DNA of 64,000 nucleotides. Origin: Podospora comata (taxonomy: Eukaryota; Ascomycota; Sordariomycetes; Sordariales; Podosporaceae). Numbering within the stretch: position 1 is the stretch's first letter; each line of letters starts with the position of its first letter. Made by a program: the position numbers and the translations under genes. The notes beneath the pieces are model-generated. The model was given only the letters and a program-made list of their open reading frames with translations. It was not told the DNA's origin and searched no databases. This document shows positions 32,457-42,112 of this stretch, in pieces. The stretch spans positions 2,294,001 to 2,358,000 of the forward strand of contig CP071498.1 in assembly GCA_017354895.1 (NCBI GenBank). Reading direction: 5' to 3'.

Positions 32457-33480
32457 CCCTTGTACAGGTACCAACGGGCAAGGGTTTGCGGTGGCCTAGT
32501 TGATTGAGAATTGAGAGGCCGGTCCAATGAGTAAACTTTACGCTGGTGTTCAGGGGTATTGGGGGTGCGGGACCTTGGCTGTGTGTGGCCTCGTGGATTT
32601 ATTGTTACCTATAGCGGAAGAAATATTTGAGCAAGAGCACGCCGCTCCCGTTACGTCTTTGCGAATCACAATTCGAAAGCCACGGGGCTACATGTTATCT
32701 TGATCTGAATAGGCAGCTCAGGCAGGAATTAAGAGGGATCAGTGATTACCTATCCCTACAATCCCTCTCCTTCTCGTCTCAGCTCCACCATATCCCAATA
32801 CACTCTCCTTTGCTGGGTATAACCCTTACCTTGATCCCCTTCAGCCCTCAACCAGCTTCGCCAACTCAGTAGCAGCTACATATCTCCCCGGTCTCTCCTG
32901 GGCCAACCTCTTTCCCCTTTTGCCTCCACCTCGTGCTCTCCTCACGCTGCTCCACGACACAAAGAATGGGCCCGGCTCTGCCAGCAATTGTCCATTCCAG
33001 CGCCGTGCCTCGTGTCGCATAGATACCCAACCCCAAATCTCGACATGCTGCGCAAAGTTATGGTGGTCTTCCCAGATGGGGATCACAATGTGGAGGTGGA
33101 AAACCCTTCAGTCTTAGAATGAATTGATTGCTCTGATGAACAAAAGAAAGCTTTCAAGAGCGCTGAAAGCCACATATTTATACATGAATAGTCCCATTCC
33201 TTCCATCCAAGCCATGGCAAGCCCTCCCGAGCCTCCGTTTATCCATCCGATGTTCCATTGAATACTGAAGCTATTCCCAAGTCTCTGACGCGGCTGAATC
33301 CTTCCATTGCTTGGCGTTGCACTAGGTACAAGGCTTGCAGTGCTCGCTCCACTTTTCCTGCTCCACACACAACTTAATTACGCCACTCTGACGCTAATCA
33401 GTTCAAGCAGAGTCAGCAGAGAGAAAAGAACAGGGGATACCGGGCAATACATAGGCAACAGCTTCATTGTAGCTGCTCGA
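32457..33480. other. gene-poor stretch with a minus-strand ORF fragment
   Basis: A minus-strand open frame at 33086-32841 reads with natural composition (WEDHHNFAQHVEIWGWV, RRWNGQLLAEPGPFFVSW) and may be the end of a broken gene I cannot name. The rest shows no coding signal or repeat that I can support. Confidence 0.3.
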
Positions 33481-34000
33481 CCCGCTATAGTGCACCGACG
33501 CGACGACCTCGTCGAGCTGCAGTAGCGGCAGCATATCGACGCTCAGCCAGTCCATGATCTGCACCCGGCTCTAGCGCAGATGCCCAGGCAAGACTGAGAG
33601 AAGGCGTCGCCGATGACGTCGGGGTTTCTGGCCATCTTCTATAGAACTTGGACGGTAGAATTGGCGAGGGCGCGTTGGATTGCCTCGCCCGTTCTAGGGT
33701 ATACTTGAACAATCTACCTACCTAGGTTAACAACGACGGTAGGCGCCCTTTGCACCTATGCCACTAGTTCGGCATCCTGCTCTTCTGCTAGCGCCGTCTC
33801 GAGGACGATGGCACCTGCGCAAGTGATGTTGTCGGAGACGAACTCGACTGGTATAGTAGCGCCAGATAGGGTTTAGGTGATAAATAGGATTCCCTCAGGG
33901 AAGCTTAGGAGGTAGGAATCAACACCTCGTTCCCGGAGGTACTAGACAGCGGCCTTAGTTTAGCGGTTAGTAAGGAGGTTGTAAAGCAGCCGCGGGGTTA
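33481..34000 (-). pseudogene. UDP-glycosyltransferase relic with many stop codons
   Basis: Read on the minus strand, fragments match the C-terminal half of a UGT-type glycosyltransferase: EFVSDNITCAGAIVLETALA, PTVVVNLG, IQRALANSTVQVL, RNPDVIGDAF, then VQIMDWLSVDMLPLLQ and VVASVHYSG, which recalls the family's WLP-x-x-x-LL...HHGG region. Stops interrupt at least five places, several as TAG where Trp or Gln is expected (for example VL-stop-KM for VLWKM). G:C-to-A:T nonsense changes of this kind are what repeat-induced point mutation leaves. The family call is moderate; inactivity is clear. Confidence 0.5.
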
Positions 34001-34020
34001 CCATAGTGGGAATCTGAGCC

Positions 34021-34535
34021 GTCAAGTAGTGTCAACCTTATTTAACAGTGTCAACGATGTCAACAGTGTCAACAAGCCAGGCCCACTTATAGCCACTGAA
34101 GCCATAGGGGGCACCTGCTATACGGCCCCTATATGGTTCCTTTTTCCTACCCCAGGCTCGTTCAATTAGCTACTGGCTTAGTGGCTCAGTGGCCGACCCT
34201 TCCATCCACCCAGTAAGTCTTCCACTATTCAACAGGCCTGTATTCAATTCCCGTTACGTTCCACTGACTTTCTTCTTTTCTAGCGCTCCCTTCCAGTGCT
34301 CACCTACTAGCTCACCCACTAGTTTACCCACTAGCCTACCTACTAGCCCAATTGACAGTGGCTAGCTTAGTGGCCGGTTCAGTAGCCTAGCCGCTGTAGC
34401 TTTTTGAAGAATATAGGCCTTAGGGTATTGACACTATTTGCAGCGTTGACACTGTTGACTTAATTGCCACAATTTGGTGGGCAGGCACAATCCTACCATA
34501 CTGACACAATTTAACAGGGCCTACACCCGCTGAGG
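34021..34535. mobile_element. small inverted-repeat element (MITE-like) with AGTGTCAAC subterminal motifs
   Basis: The left side carries three copies of (T/C)AGTGTCAAC between 34027 and 34073; the right side carries the reverse complement between about 34427 and 34460. A 15-bp sequence, GTCAACAGTGTCAAC (34059-34073), has a perfect inverted copy at 34445-34459, 371 bp away. The interior is non-coding and repetitive, with many CTAG-centred CCCACTAG and AGTGGC units. This layout suits a non-autonomous DNA element with subterminal repeats. No target-site duplication was identified, so the ends are approximate. Confidence 0.5.
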
Positions 34536-34619
34536 TACGTAGAGGTTTTCTGGGATTTGGTACCAGGGAATAGGAAACGAGAAGCCCGTCGGCCAGAGAA
34601 TAAACTAAGAATCAGTTGA

Positions 34620-34990
34620 TCCGCACCCTAAAACTCCTCAATCTTATGTGAATGCTTGGTGTAGATTCCTGGGGTCTCCCACTGCAAAATGTGCCAATTG
34701 AGCGTGTTGTTATAGCTTTCCTTCAACATCTTAATCTTCTTCTTTAACTCTTGATCGTTTGCCGCTGCATCCAGCCACGGTGTCCACTCTTAGTCCCAGG
34801 TAGCCAGGTGCTGGTTATACCAGGCGTTGTGACACCCAGTACAGCATGTGTTGGCGTTCTCCTCCTTCTTCCTGTGTATTTGGGAGTAAGGCGTCCCTCC
34901 CTCATCTTGTGCCCTTTTCGCCACCGTGCATAGGTCCAAGTGGTCCAAGACGCACCCGCAGGTGTACTTCCATGGCGTGGTTACGCACAT
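34620..34990 (-). pseudogene. Cys-rich gene fragment with one in-frame stop
   Basis: The minus-strand frame reads WKYTCGCVLDHLDLCTVAKR, NTCCTGCHNAWYNQHLATWD, a TAA stop, then EWTPWLDAAANDQELKKKI and LNWHILQW. Composition looks coding, with paired Cys that may have bound metal, but I do not recognise the family. The internal stop suggests a relic. Confidence 0.35.
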
Positions 34991-35476
34991 GCCGAGAGAG
35001 GAGCGGCTTCCGGGCTGCTGTGTGGTGCCGGGAACTTTGCTAGTTGTTGCCTAATGCTGTTGTTTGTACTACGATTTGCCAAAAAATACACAACGAGAAC
35101 GACTTGATCGAAAGATGCGAAGCTGCAGTGTTGGCTAATATGCCTTGTAGTGGATGGCAACACCTTAGGTTATATCCTTGGAAGTCCTTCATTGCTAGCA
35201 GTGTGCCGGACCTCCTGATCCGATATTTTTAACAAAGGGGACAGGCCAGAACATTGTCCGGTCAGTACTCTGGGCAGGATAACTCTTCATCACAGGAAAC
35301 ACTTTAGGTTGTGTTGGCTCATGACCTCGGCGTCTTTGTGGAAGGTACCTGAAAGTTCGAAGCTCGCAAGATCCGATGATAATGACCCTGATACATTATA
35401 GTACAATCTATCTCTATACACCTAAGCACTCGCAAAATTGTAATGCAACGAGATATTTCGTTGTACACCATTTCCC
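34991..35476. other. intergenic, no gene seen
   Basis: About 0.5 kb without a supportable ORF or repeat. Confidence 0.4.
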
Positions 35477-37142
35477 TCAACAGCCATTGAGGAGGGCATC
35501 TCCCTTGCCGGACTGAAGCTCCATCGTGCTAGGGTCGACGAAGCGGACGGTCAGGGCGAAACGTCTCTTGCCCTCTGGAGTGACGGCATGCTGGCATGAT
35601 GTTAGTCTTGGGCCATCTTCAACAATATTGTTGGAAAAGAAGAAGCTTACCTCGTGCCTCTGCCGCGGATTCTCATCACCAGCCCTGATGGGACGTCAGT
35701 CTGGGCAACTGAAGCTCCAACATTGACGAAACGCTTAAAGAGCTGCTCATTGATAACACGCTGGTCGTGGCAGTTACCTTGGGAGCCATCACCCTTCCGG
35801 ATGGTTTCCTTCCAAACCTCGATCAAGCGACAAGTAGCGTCGTAAATCACCCGGCGTTGCGTGAGTGCGATGACATCAGAACGGTGCCATGACTTTATGT
35901 CCTACAAGCCTGAGCTGATCGAGAAGTCCGCCGGCGCCCAGGGATGCCTTGTCGGTCTGTTCGAATGCAGCACTAACAACCTACAATAGGGCTCTGCCCC
36001 CGAAAGCCTCTCTCGTCGAGGAGCGTCGCTACCAGAGAGTACCACTTGAACCAGACGTCGGTGATGGCACCAAGGGAAAAGAACCTCTATCAACTCCTTC
36101 TGGCTGGACATTATCATGTCAACGGGGCGGTCGCCCAAGCGAGGATGACGATGCCTACGGATCGCCTCGTTGTGGCGATTGAGAGCGCGTTGGGCATCTC
36201 TGTAGGAGACAAACTCAACATGTGCATCGCCGGTCTTTGACTTGACGCGCTCCATGATAATGTAGACGGCCTCTTGTGCGTCATTGAGGTCCCATCAGGG
36301 CTGGTGATGATAATCCGCGGCAGCCTCCTTGACAGTGGCGGCCTTGGGGCTCGAGTCAGTCAGCTGGGGGATGGACACATCGGTGTAGCTGTCGGTGTCG
36401 AAAGTATCGAGCGGCTGGACGGGGGCAGTTTGGCCATTGGTGGTCTTGGTCTCGGTCTTGGTGCCGTTACCAGCGGTCCAAACAGACTCCTTGACGGCCT
36501 TGTTGGTGAACTCGGAGCCGTCCTTGGCAGCGCGACCTCCGGTGCGCTGACGGTTGAGGCCGAGGCTGATCAGCCGTCTGTGCTGGATGCCCATGGCATC
36601 CGGCAGTGAGCTTCATAAAATCAGGATTCAGCAGCGTGTGGGAGCGAATCTGGGCTGGACCGATATGTTAGTAGTGATCCTCAGAGAAATAGCTTCGCAA
36701 CTGTGCTAGCATACCAATCAAACCCATTCCGAGATTCACTGTCAGTCTCATCGCCCCGAGAGAAACCGAAAAGACCGGAGGGTTAGGCCCAGCAGTGTTT
36801 TTGGTGATCTCATCCTGGCTGACTGGAGCAGAGGCATGAAAGGAGACGATGGGGGCCGCTCAGTGGAGAGGAGAATGCAAAAAAGACATCCTCCGGCATG
36901 GCGCCGACCTCGAAGTAGAAACCGTCAGATTGTCTTCGAAGTCTGGTAATGAATGCGATGATGGAACATGTCCCCAGAAGGCGATTGTACAGTGGGGCAA
37001 GTGATCGATCTACTTACGGAGCTGAAGCGATCCCACCGCTCAAGGCGGTAAAGTAGCACGTGAAATTGTTGAAAGAGAGGCGCTTGTGACCAGACTTGCA
37101 CCTCGTTGATCATCTGGGATAGGTTTGTGATCTTTGCCATGG
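35477..37142 (-). pseudogene. broken multi-exon gene with an RRM-like segment
   Basis: Minus-strand pieces in several frames look like one decayed gene. The start is MAKITNLSQMINEVQVW at 37142. Then come GFYFEVGAMPEDVFFAF near 36905, APVSQDEITKNTAGPNPP near 36790, and SHTLLNPDFMKLT and AMGIQHRRLISLGLNRQ near 36640-36550 in different frames. An RRM-like stretch follows: EAVYIIMERVKSKTGDAHVEF with RPVDMIMSSQKELIEVLF near 36270-36080. The last exons are about 35900-35644 (DIKSWHRSDVIALTQRR) and a final piece, TPEGKRRFALTVRFVDPS, ending at 35477. At least one in-frame TGA (near 36300) and one frame change (near 36605) break it. Pieces around 35.5-35.9 kb splice cleanly (GTAAGC...GCCAG) and could belong to a separate gene. 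The RRM call is tentative. Confidence 0.4.
35660..36323. repeat. 35-bp inverted repeat pair
   Basis: The 35-bp sequence at 35660-35694 recurs in inverted orientation at 36289-36323 with a single mismatch, 594 bp apart. Both arms lie inside the broken minus-strand gene, and the second arm brings in the TGA that interrupts its RRM-like frame. Confidence 0.7.
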
Positions 37143-38162
37143 TGGTTTTGTGCCAGCAGCACGGCATCGCCGCTAGTATCAAGGCTCGTAGAGAAGTCAA
37201 CAGACAGCCAAGAAGAAAAAGAGGTAGATAGATGGATCTCAAGTATGGAGAGGAAAGAGTAGGATTGCATGTTACACTAGCAGTTCACTCAACTATTGTG
37301 GGCCACTTTCCCCCTCAGGCCACGACATCACCACCAAGGAAGAAAGACTCCTCCGCCTTCCCCTTCAAGTAAGGCAACCGGCAATGCCACACGCCTGTAA
37401 GCTTCTTCCTCCCGCTTATACGGCCCTCCGAGACCCGCTTCTTTTCCGGTTCTATGAGCCGAGGAGATGAAATCGGCATGGCCAGGAAATCGGCAAGCGT
37501 GCATGGACCGCCTTGGGCTGGGGTATAATAATCTCAGTCCCCCTCCCAATTCTCCCTCCTTTCCTTTCTTCTCTTTCATCGACATGGCTCTTCAGCTCCC
37601 CAGAAGAGCTCACCACCTCTAATGGTAAGTTAGAGCAAAATTGCATTGACAAGAGCAGTCTGGTTCAGAGTCCACAGCCAGGCTGTCCAAGACGGTGCAG
37701 ACATTTCCTTTTGATGTTCTCTTCTTCCCATAAGAGTTCATCACCAACTTCTGACTGACAGCTCTTCTTCTCATAAGAGCATGTCAAAAAATACGCATTG
37801 CAAAATTTGTGCTTTCATTCCAACGGCTTGGTTGGCCATCTCACGACCAAGCTGTGACAAGAAAGCATACATTTCTCCAATCCTCTGTGAATTCTTTTTG
37901 CCTGTGTGTCTGCCTTGGTGTGCCTCCAATTTAGTCATGTGCCCATGCCCTCCTTCCTCCATTTTTGCTTTTCATCCTCCACCCCCAATCCCTGCGTCAT
38001 CATGGCCCGATGTGCTGTGACGGCTCACCTTGTCCATTCAGCGGCTTCGGCTAACCTCCATTTCCTCCCCCTCTTTCTCACCACACCACCTCTCCACCTC
38101 GCCCTCCATGGGGGCATGTCGTTCCCGGCCGCGGCCCAACACGCCCGTGCCGAGAACACATC
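37143..38162. other. intergenic, pyrimidine-rich, no gene seen
   Basis: About 1 kb, rich in CT tracts, with short similar phrases such as CTCTTC...AAGAG(C/T)TCA repeated near 37590 and 37720. No convincing ORF. Confidence 0.4.
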
Positions 38163-39050
38163 TTAGATAGCTGAGCTCCCAGGGTAGACAGGTCCCTCGT
38201 CACTCCTCTGCTCGTTATGGGTCGTCGTGCTGGAAGACCGCAAATCCGTCCCCAGCCTTTTCCGCACTAGTGAACCCCCCTCTAGAAAATAGACGCCCGA
38301 GACCAAACGTTTGGATTCTGCTCCCTGTGCCTGCCTTTCCCGTTTCCTAATCTCGCTCTTTAAGCCCTCCAATTCAGCCTCATTCGTCATATCACTAGGA
38401 AGAGGGTTGGAAAATTCAAAGTCGATAGCAACGATCCTCTGATCAACACGTAGAAAGTTGTGGAGCCTTGGATCCCCATGAACAACCCCTTTTTCCGTAA
38501 GCAGTGCATATATATTCTGGAGTTCCTCGAGAAGGCGAGGATTCCCTAGCTCTTCAGTTGGCAGATTGTGTAGCGATACTCCTTCGACGTTTTCCAGGAG
38601 GATAGCAGGAGTAGGTCGCTTACTGATCTGGTATCTCTGCGCGTGGGGGTCGTTGACAGATACTTCACCAAACAAACGCGGGATGTGGGTGCCCTGGAGG
38701 GATCGAAGATGCAGGTATGTATCGATTTCGTTTTCGTAGCTATCAGCCTTGGTGGGGTTTCGCTCCTTTAGAATGACAGTTGTCGGTAAGAACCACTCTG
38801 GTAGTAATCGCTGTAGCCAAGAGCGGATGAGCTGCGGTATCCAAAATGATAGCCAGCTAGCAATTGGATTCGGCGGGATATCCAAGAGAAAGACATTCCG
38901 ATTCGCGTAGATTCGTTTTGCAGGTGCTCGAAAACGTCGGAAGCCAAACTGTATGTCCTATAGAACTATGATCAGTAATAGCAAATATTAGTATTTAGAA
39001 GTTCGAGTATATACCTTAATAGTTATCTTATTATCGTCATCGTCTTCCAT
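38163..39050 (-). CDS. protein-kinase-like protein (RIO/Bud32-like fold)
   Basis: Two exons: 39050-39015 (MEDDDDNKITIK) and 38957-38163, with a 57-nt intron (GTATAT...CTATAG); 276 residues. The candidate ATP-binding Lys is in TTVILKERNPTKADSYENE, followed by a Glu-containing helix. The catalytic loop is VVHGDPRLHNFL (Asp and Asn present) and the metal-binding motif is AIDFEFS, with DFE in place of DFG. There is no activation loop or large C-lobe, as in RIO, Bud32 and aminoglycoside-kinase-like proteins. Many fungi carry families of such small kinase-like proteins with unknown substrates. It appears intact and is an island in a decayed region. Confidence 0.7.
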
Positions 39051-39225
39051 CTTGAAGCAATTGATGGGTTAGAGTGATGGAGGAGAATGGTTAAAACGCA
39101 GGAAATTAAGCGGAATTGGCTCGAGGTTTTTAAAAAGAGGAAGGTAGCACAAGCAAACGAGTGGGATCCACTTTTCTAGGCACCAAAACTAAATTAGGCG
39201 GAAACTGCAGATGTTAAAACCCGAG

Positions 39226-39425
39226 TGTGACGAACCCCTATCCAGAACCTCTGAAAGGGATACTGGTTGAAGGCACTTCTGAACAATCCTGGTTCGGTGC
39301 AGCTAAACAGTGTACAACAAATGGCTTGTCTCAATCACAACAGTCTAGATACCAACGCTTGTGACTTGTATTGTATACTGCGGAACTGTCTATCTACACC
39401 AACCAGTTCCTCCGTATAATTTTCT
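39226..39425 (-). mobile_element. truncated gypsy LTR, inverted relative to the 47-49 kb element
   Basis: From 39226 (TGTGACGAACCCC...) about 200 bp match the reverse complement of the LTR at 48755-49126, including CAGAACCTCTGAAAGGGATA, GGCTTGTCTCAATCACAA, and the stretch ending in TTCCTCCGTATA. Similarity stops near 39425, around the LTR's TATA region. No internal retrotransposon sequence adjoins it, so it is a solo, truncated LTR. Confidence 0.7.
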
Positions 39426-39660
39426 AAGCCCCTATCTTTTCCCCGGCGAAAGAACTCTTAGGAGCTCTTCGTTCTCAGCAGTATAAAAGACATAGTAGAG
39501 AACTAGTGTGGCGAAAATGTGAGGCCGATAACGATAAAGTATATAAAGAAAGGTTTTACGGTGATAATATAGACACGGGGAGATAGGAGAGAAAACTCGT
39601 GCAATAGGTAGTAGGACAGATGGAATGGCCTCTTTATATAGCCAGAACTAGAAGAAAAAA

Positions 39661-39892
39661 AGCCGCGTAGTAGGTAAGTAAGGAGTGACGGATTTTTTCA
39701 TGTTAAAATGGGTACGACCTAGAGTCCCCTAAAACGGAGAGTAATATACTGGCGAGCCCATTTCTTGAGAAGAAAAGTCGCGCAGTAGGCAGGTAGGGAG
39801 TAACGGATTTTATTATATCAAAATGGCTATTATAACCTAGAGTCCCCTAAAACGGAGAGTAAATACGCTGGCGAGTCTATTTTTTTGGTCCC
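39661..39892. repeat. 118-bp imperfect tandem duplication
   Basis: Two adjacent units of about 118 bp share AGAGTCCCCTAAAACGGAGA (39721 and 39839), GTAGTAGGTAAG/GCAGTAGGCAGG and CTGGCGAG. Differences are mostly C/T and A/G transitions. The region is AT-rich and has no ORF. Confidence 0.7.
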
Positions 39893-40948
39893 TGTTCTGG
39901 CGGAAGATTCGTCCCTGTAGGAGAGGGAGGCTCCAAATTTGGACTATAAGAGCGTCGCGTAAAGTTGACGATATTGGAGAATGGCGAGCGTAGGGTGAGT
40001 GGTGGTGAGCTCATGGTGAGCCGACGGTGAAGCGAGTCTGATTTTGGACTAACCCTTCTTGGACGAGGCAAAAAAGTTTTTAGAGACTGACTACTAAGGT
40101 ATTCTGCCTTCTACTTCAAGGGGACAAATGTAACTGGCTCCTTCCTGGTTGAGCTGATTGTAAAATACTAGGAAACAGGGTTTCCCTCCTGTTCAATTAC
40201 CCTGATACCAACCGTGCCACCCAAGTTCACGGTATACTTCTTCAGCTTGTTGCCAAACTGGACGGGGTACTTCCTTCCTTTAATCACACAATCCTTATAT
40301 TGCTGGGAGTTCGGGGATTTTGACGCTCCGTCACAGCTCGAGGGCCTCGAGTTACTTCCTGTCGGTTGAGATGACGAACCGAGAAGCTCACGTCCCTACT
40401 TATTCAACTTGATGCGAACATAGCTATGTGTTCTTTTGCGTTTATCATGGACTCCAGGAGTGTGTGGTGGCCATAAGCCTTTGGGCCCAGAATTGAAACA
40501 AATGTATTTTTGGTTGAACCTCCCCTTGTGATTGACTCTACTTACCTCCATGACAGGTGGGGTTGTGCCATCTGGGCAAGACTCACACCTGGGACTGGTA
40601 GGTATACTATGGTACATAAGGGAACCTTTCCGGCCGCATATCCAAGCATGTTCGAGTAGCATCAGACCTCAACATCAGTCCCGGCCAGTTCGGTTAATAG
40701 CGATGAATCATCATCGAAACACATGTTTTTGTGGGGAAACCTGGGGGCCAGGGAGTTCAAATGCAAGTTGGCGGCAGTCTTTTGGGTTGATGGCGGTTAC
40801 CCGTTGTAGCAGGTTGATCCAGTGAACCAAGTAGAATGGACTAACCTGCGTACTTGTGCTGGTGGTGGGTTGGCCAGCACCCACCAATTCGAATTTATCA
40901 TTCCAATGTTAATCTCTTTCCACACCAAACCGCAAAATAACCACCATC
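39893..40948. other. gene-poor stretch with a minus-strand fragment
   Basis: A minus-strand open frame at about 40400-40170 has natural composition (SQQYKDCVIKGRKYPVQFGN, VNLGGTVGIRVIEQEG) and ends at a stop near 40170, but has no start and no recognised family. The rest shows nothing supportable. Confidence 0.3.
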
Positions 40949-41794
40949 ATGACTGCCATCAAATCGTCATTGCCTGCTGTGCCAGGCCCCTAACTTGCCC
41001 CATTCACGCCGACCGCTCGCGTCAATATCAAGTTTTTGGAAAATCTAGGCCACGCCAAAGACAAAGATGGTTTCGTTTGGAAGGTCGAGATTGAAGACAG
41101 GGGCACTTTCGCGCTCAAGCTCTTCCCATTTATGCACTGGGTCACGTTGAAGGACAGCTGGGCCGAGTATTTAGCGCGCCCGCTCCAGAGGTCTCAATTG
41201 TATTACGGCTATCTTTCCCCGTTCAATGCCGAGTGCCGTGCATATGGTCGACTCAAACAGTAGAATCGGGAGGACCTCGCTGTCAAGGCATTCGGATACC
41301 TTGACCTGACCCCCGAGCAAGAAGCAGACGTCACTCAACGCATGCTTGACAATGGCTGGGAACCCGAATCACTCAGTGATGACAATGATGAGACCGACCA
41401 TAGTATAGGTTACCCGATGTGGAATCGCTACAAGTACGACCGAGACCAACCCATCAAGGCCATTGTCAAGGAGCTCGTGGTGGATGAAGATGGAGGCAGC
41501 GCTGTAGGGTTCACTCCTAACGACATCTCCCAGATGTGGGAGGATCTGCAAGGTCTACAGCGACTGGGGATCTTGATTTGAGATATGCACCTGCGCAACT
41601 ATGTCGCCGGAAAGCTTGTCGACTTTGGCAGGGCCTGGGCCATGTTTCATCCATGCCTTGATCAGATTCACCCGTACTACTTGAAGAGGGAGCGGGAAGG
41701 AGATCTCTTTGCGTTTCAGGAGCTGTTGATTGACTGCTGGTACAACGAGGAAGTGACCACGGAGCTAGAGTGGCCGAAGGGACCTCACCCGTGA
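40949..41794 (+). pseudogene. FTA2-like kinase-fold protein with three nonsense codons
   Basis: From ATG 40949 one continuous frame reads as a fungal Sim4/FTA2-domain protein: VNIKFLENLGHAKDKDGFVW, KVEIEDRGTFALKLF, NAECRAYGRLKQ, DLAVKAFGYLDL, IVKELVVDEDGG, LQGLQRLGILI, DMHLRNYVAGKLVDFGRAW. Stops occur at 40991-40993 (TAA), 41261-41263 (TAG) and 41579-41581 (TGA, replacing the usual Arg before D-M/I-N/H in the catalytic-loop-like motif). The frame is otherwise kept, so only point mutations have hit it. CGA-to-TGA is typical of C-to-T mutation. FTA2-domain proteins form large lineage-specific families in fungi; most are not kinetochore subunits. Confidence 0.75.
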
Positions 41795-42112
41795 TCTCAT
41801 GACCGAATCAGCCCTACACTGTGCCTATTGAGCTTGGCTGCTTTGTGATGGCCTTGGCACTCCATATTTTGCCCTGCGGTTGGTGGCAGGACGGGGAGAA
41901 ACGTGCCTGGTAGGTTATTAGCGCCACAACGTCAAGTTCCCCGTTGCCAAGGCCTCATTTCTTCTCTTTCATAGTCGCACTGTACATCATGCTGAAAGAC
42001 CCCTGTCATCACAAAGCTGAGCTCAGGTCTTGTATGCACCGGACTGGCCCTGCTTTCTTCGTTACGGTCTCTTCTCTTTTTCACAGACCATTTCGACTGC
42101 CATATCCTCGCG
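41795..42112. other. intergenic, upstream of membrane glycoprotein gene
   Basis: About 0.3 kb promoter region for the next gene. No ORF or repeat is supported. Confidence 0.4.

Noticed and set aside
37771-38166. Small ORFs in the pyrimidine-rich 37-38 kb stretch
   Set aside because: Low complexity, no motif, both strands open by chance.
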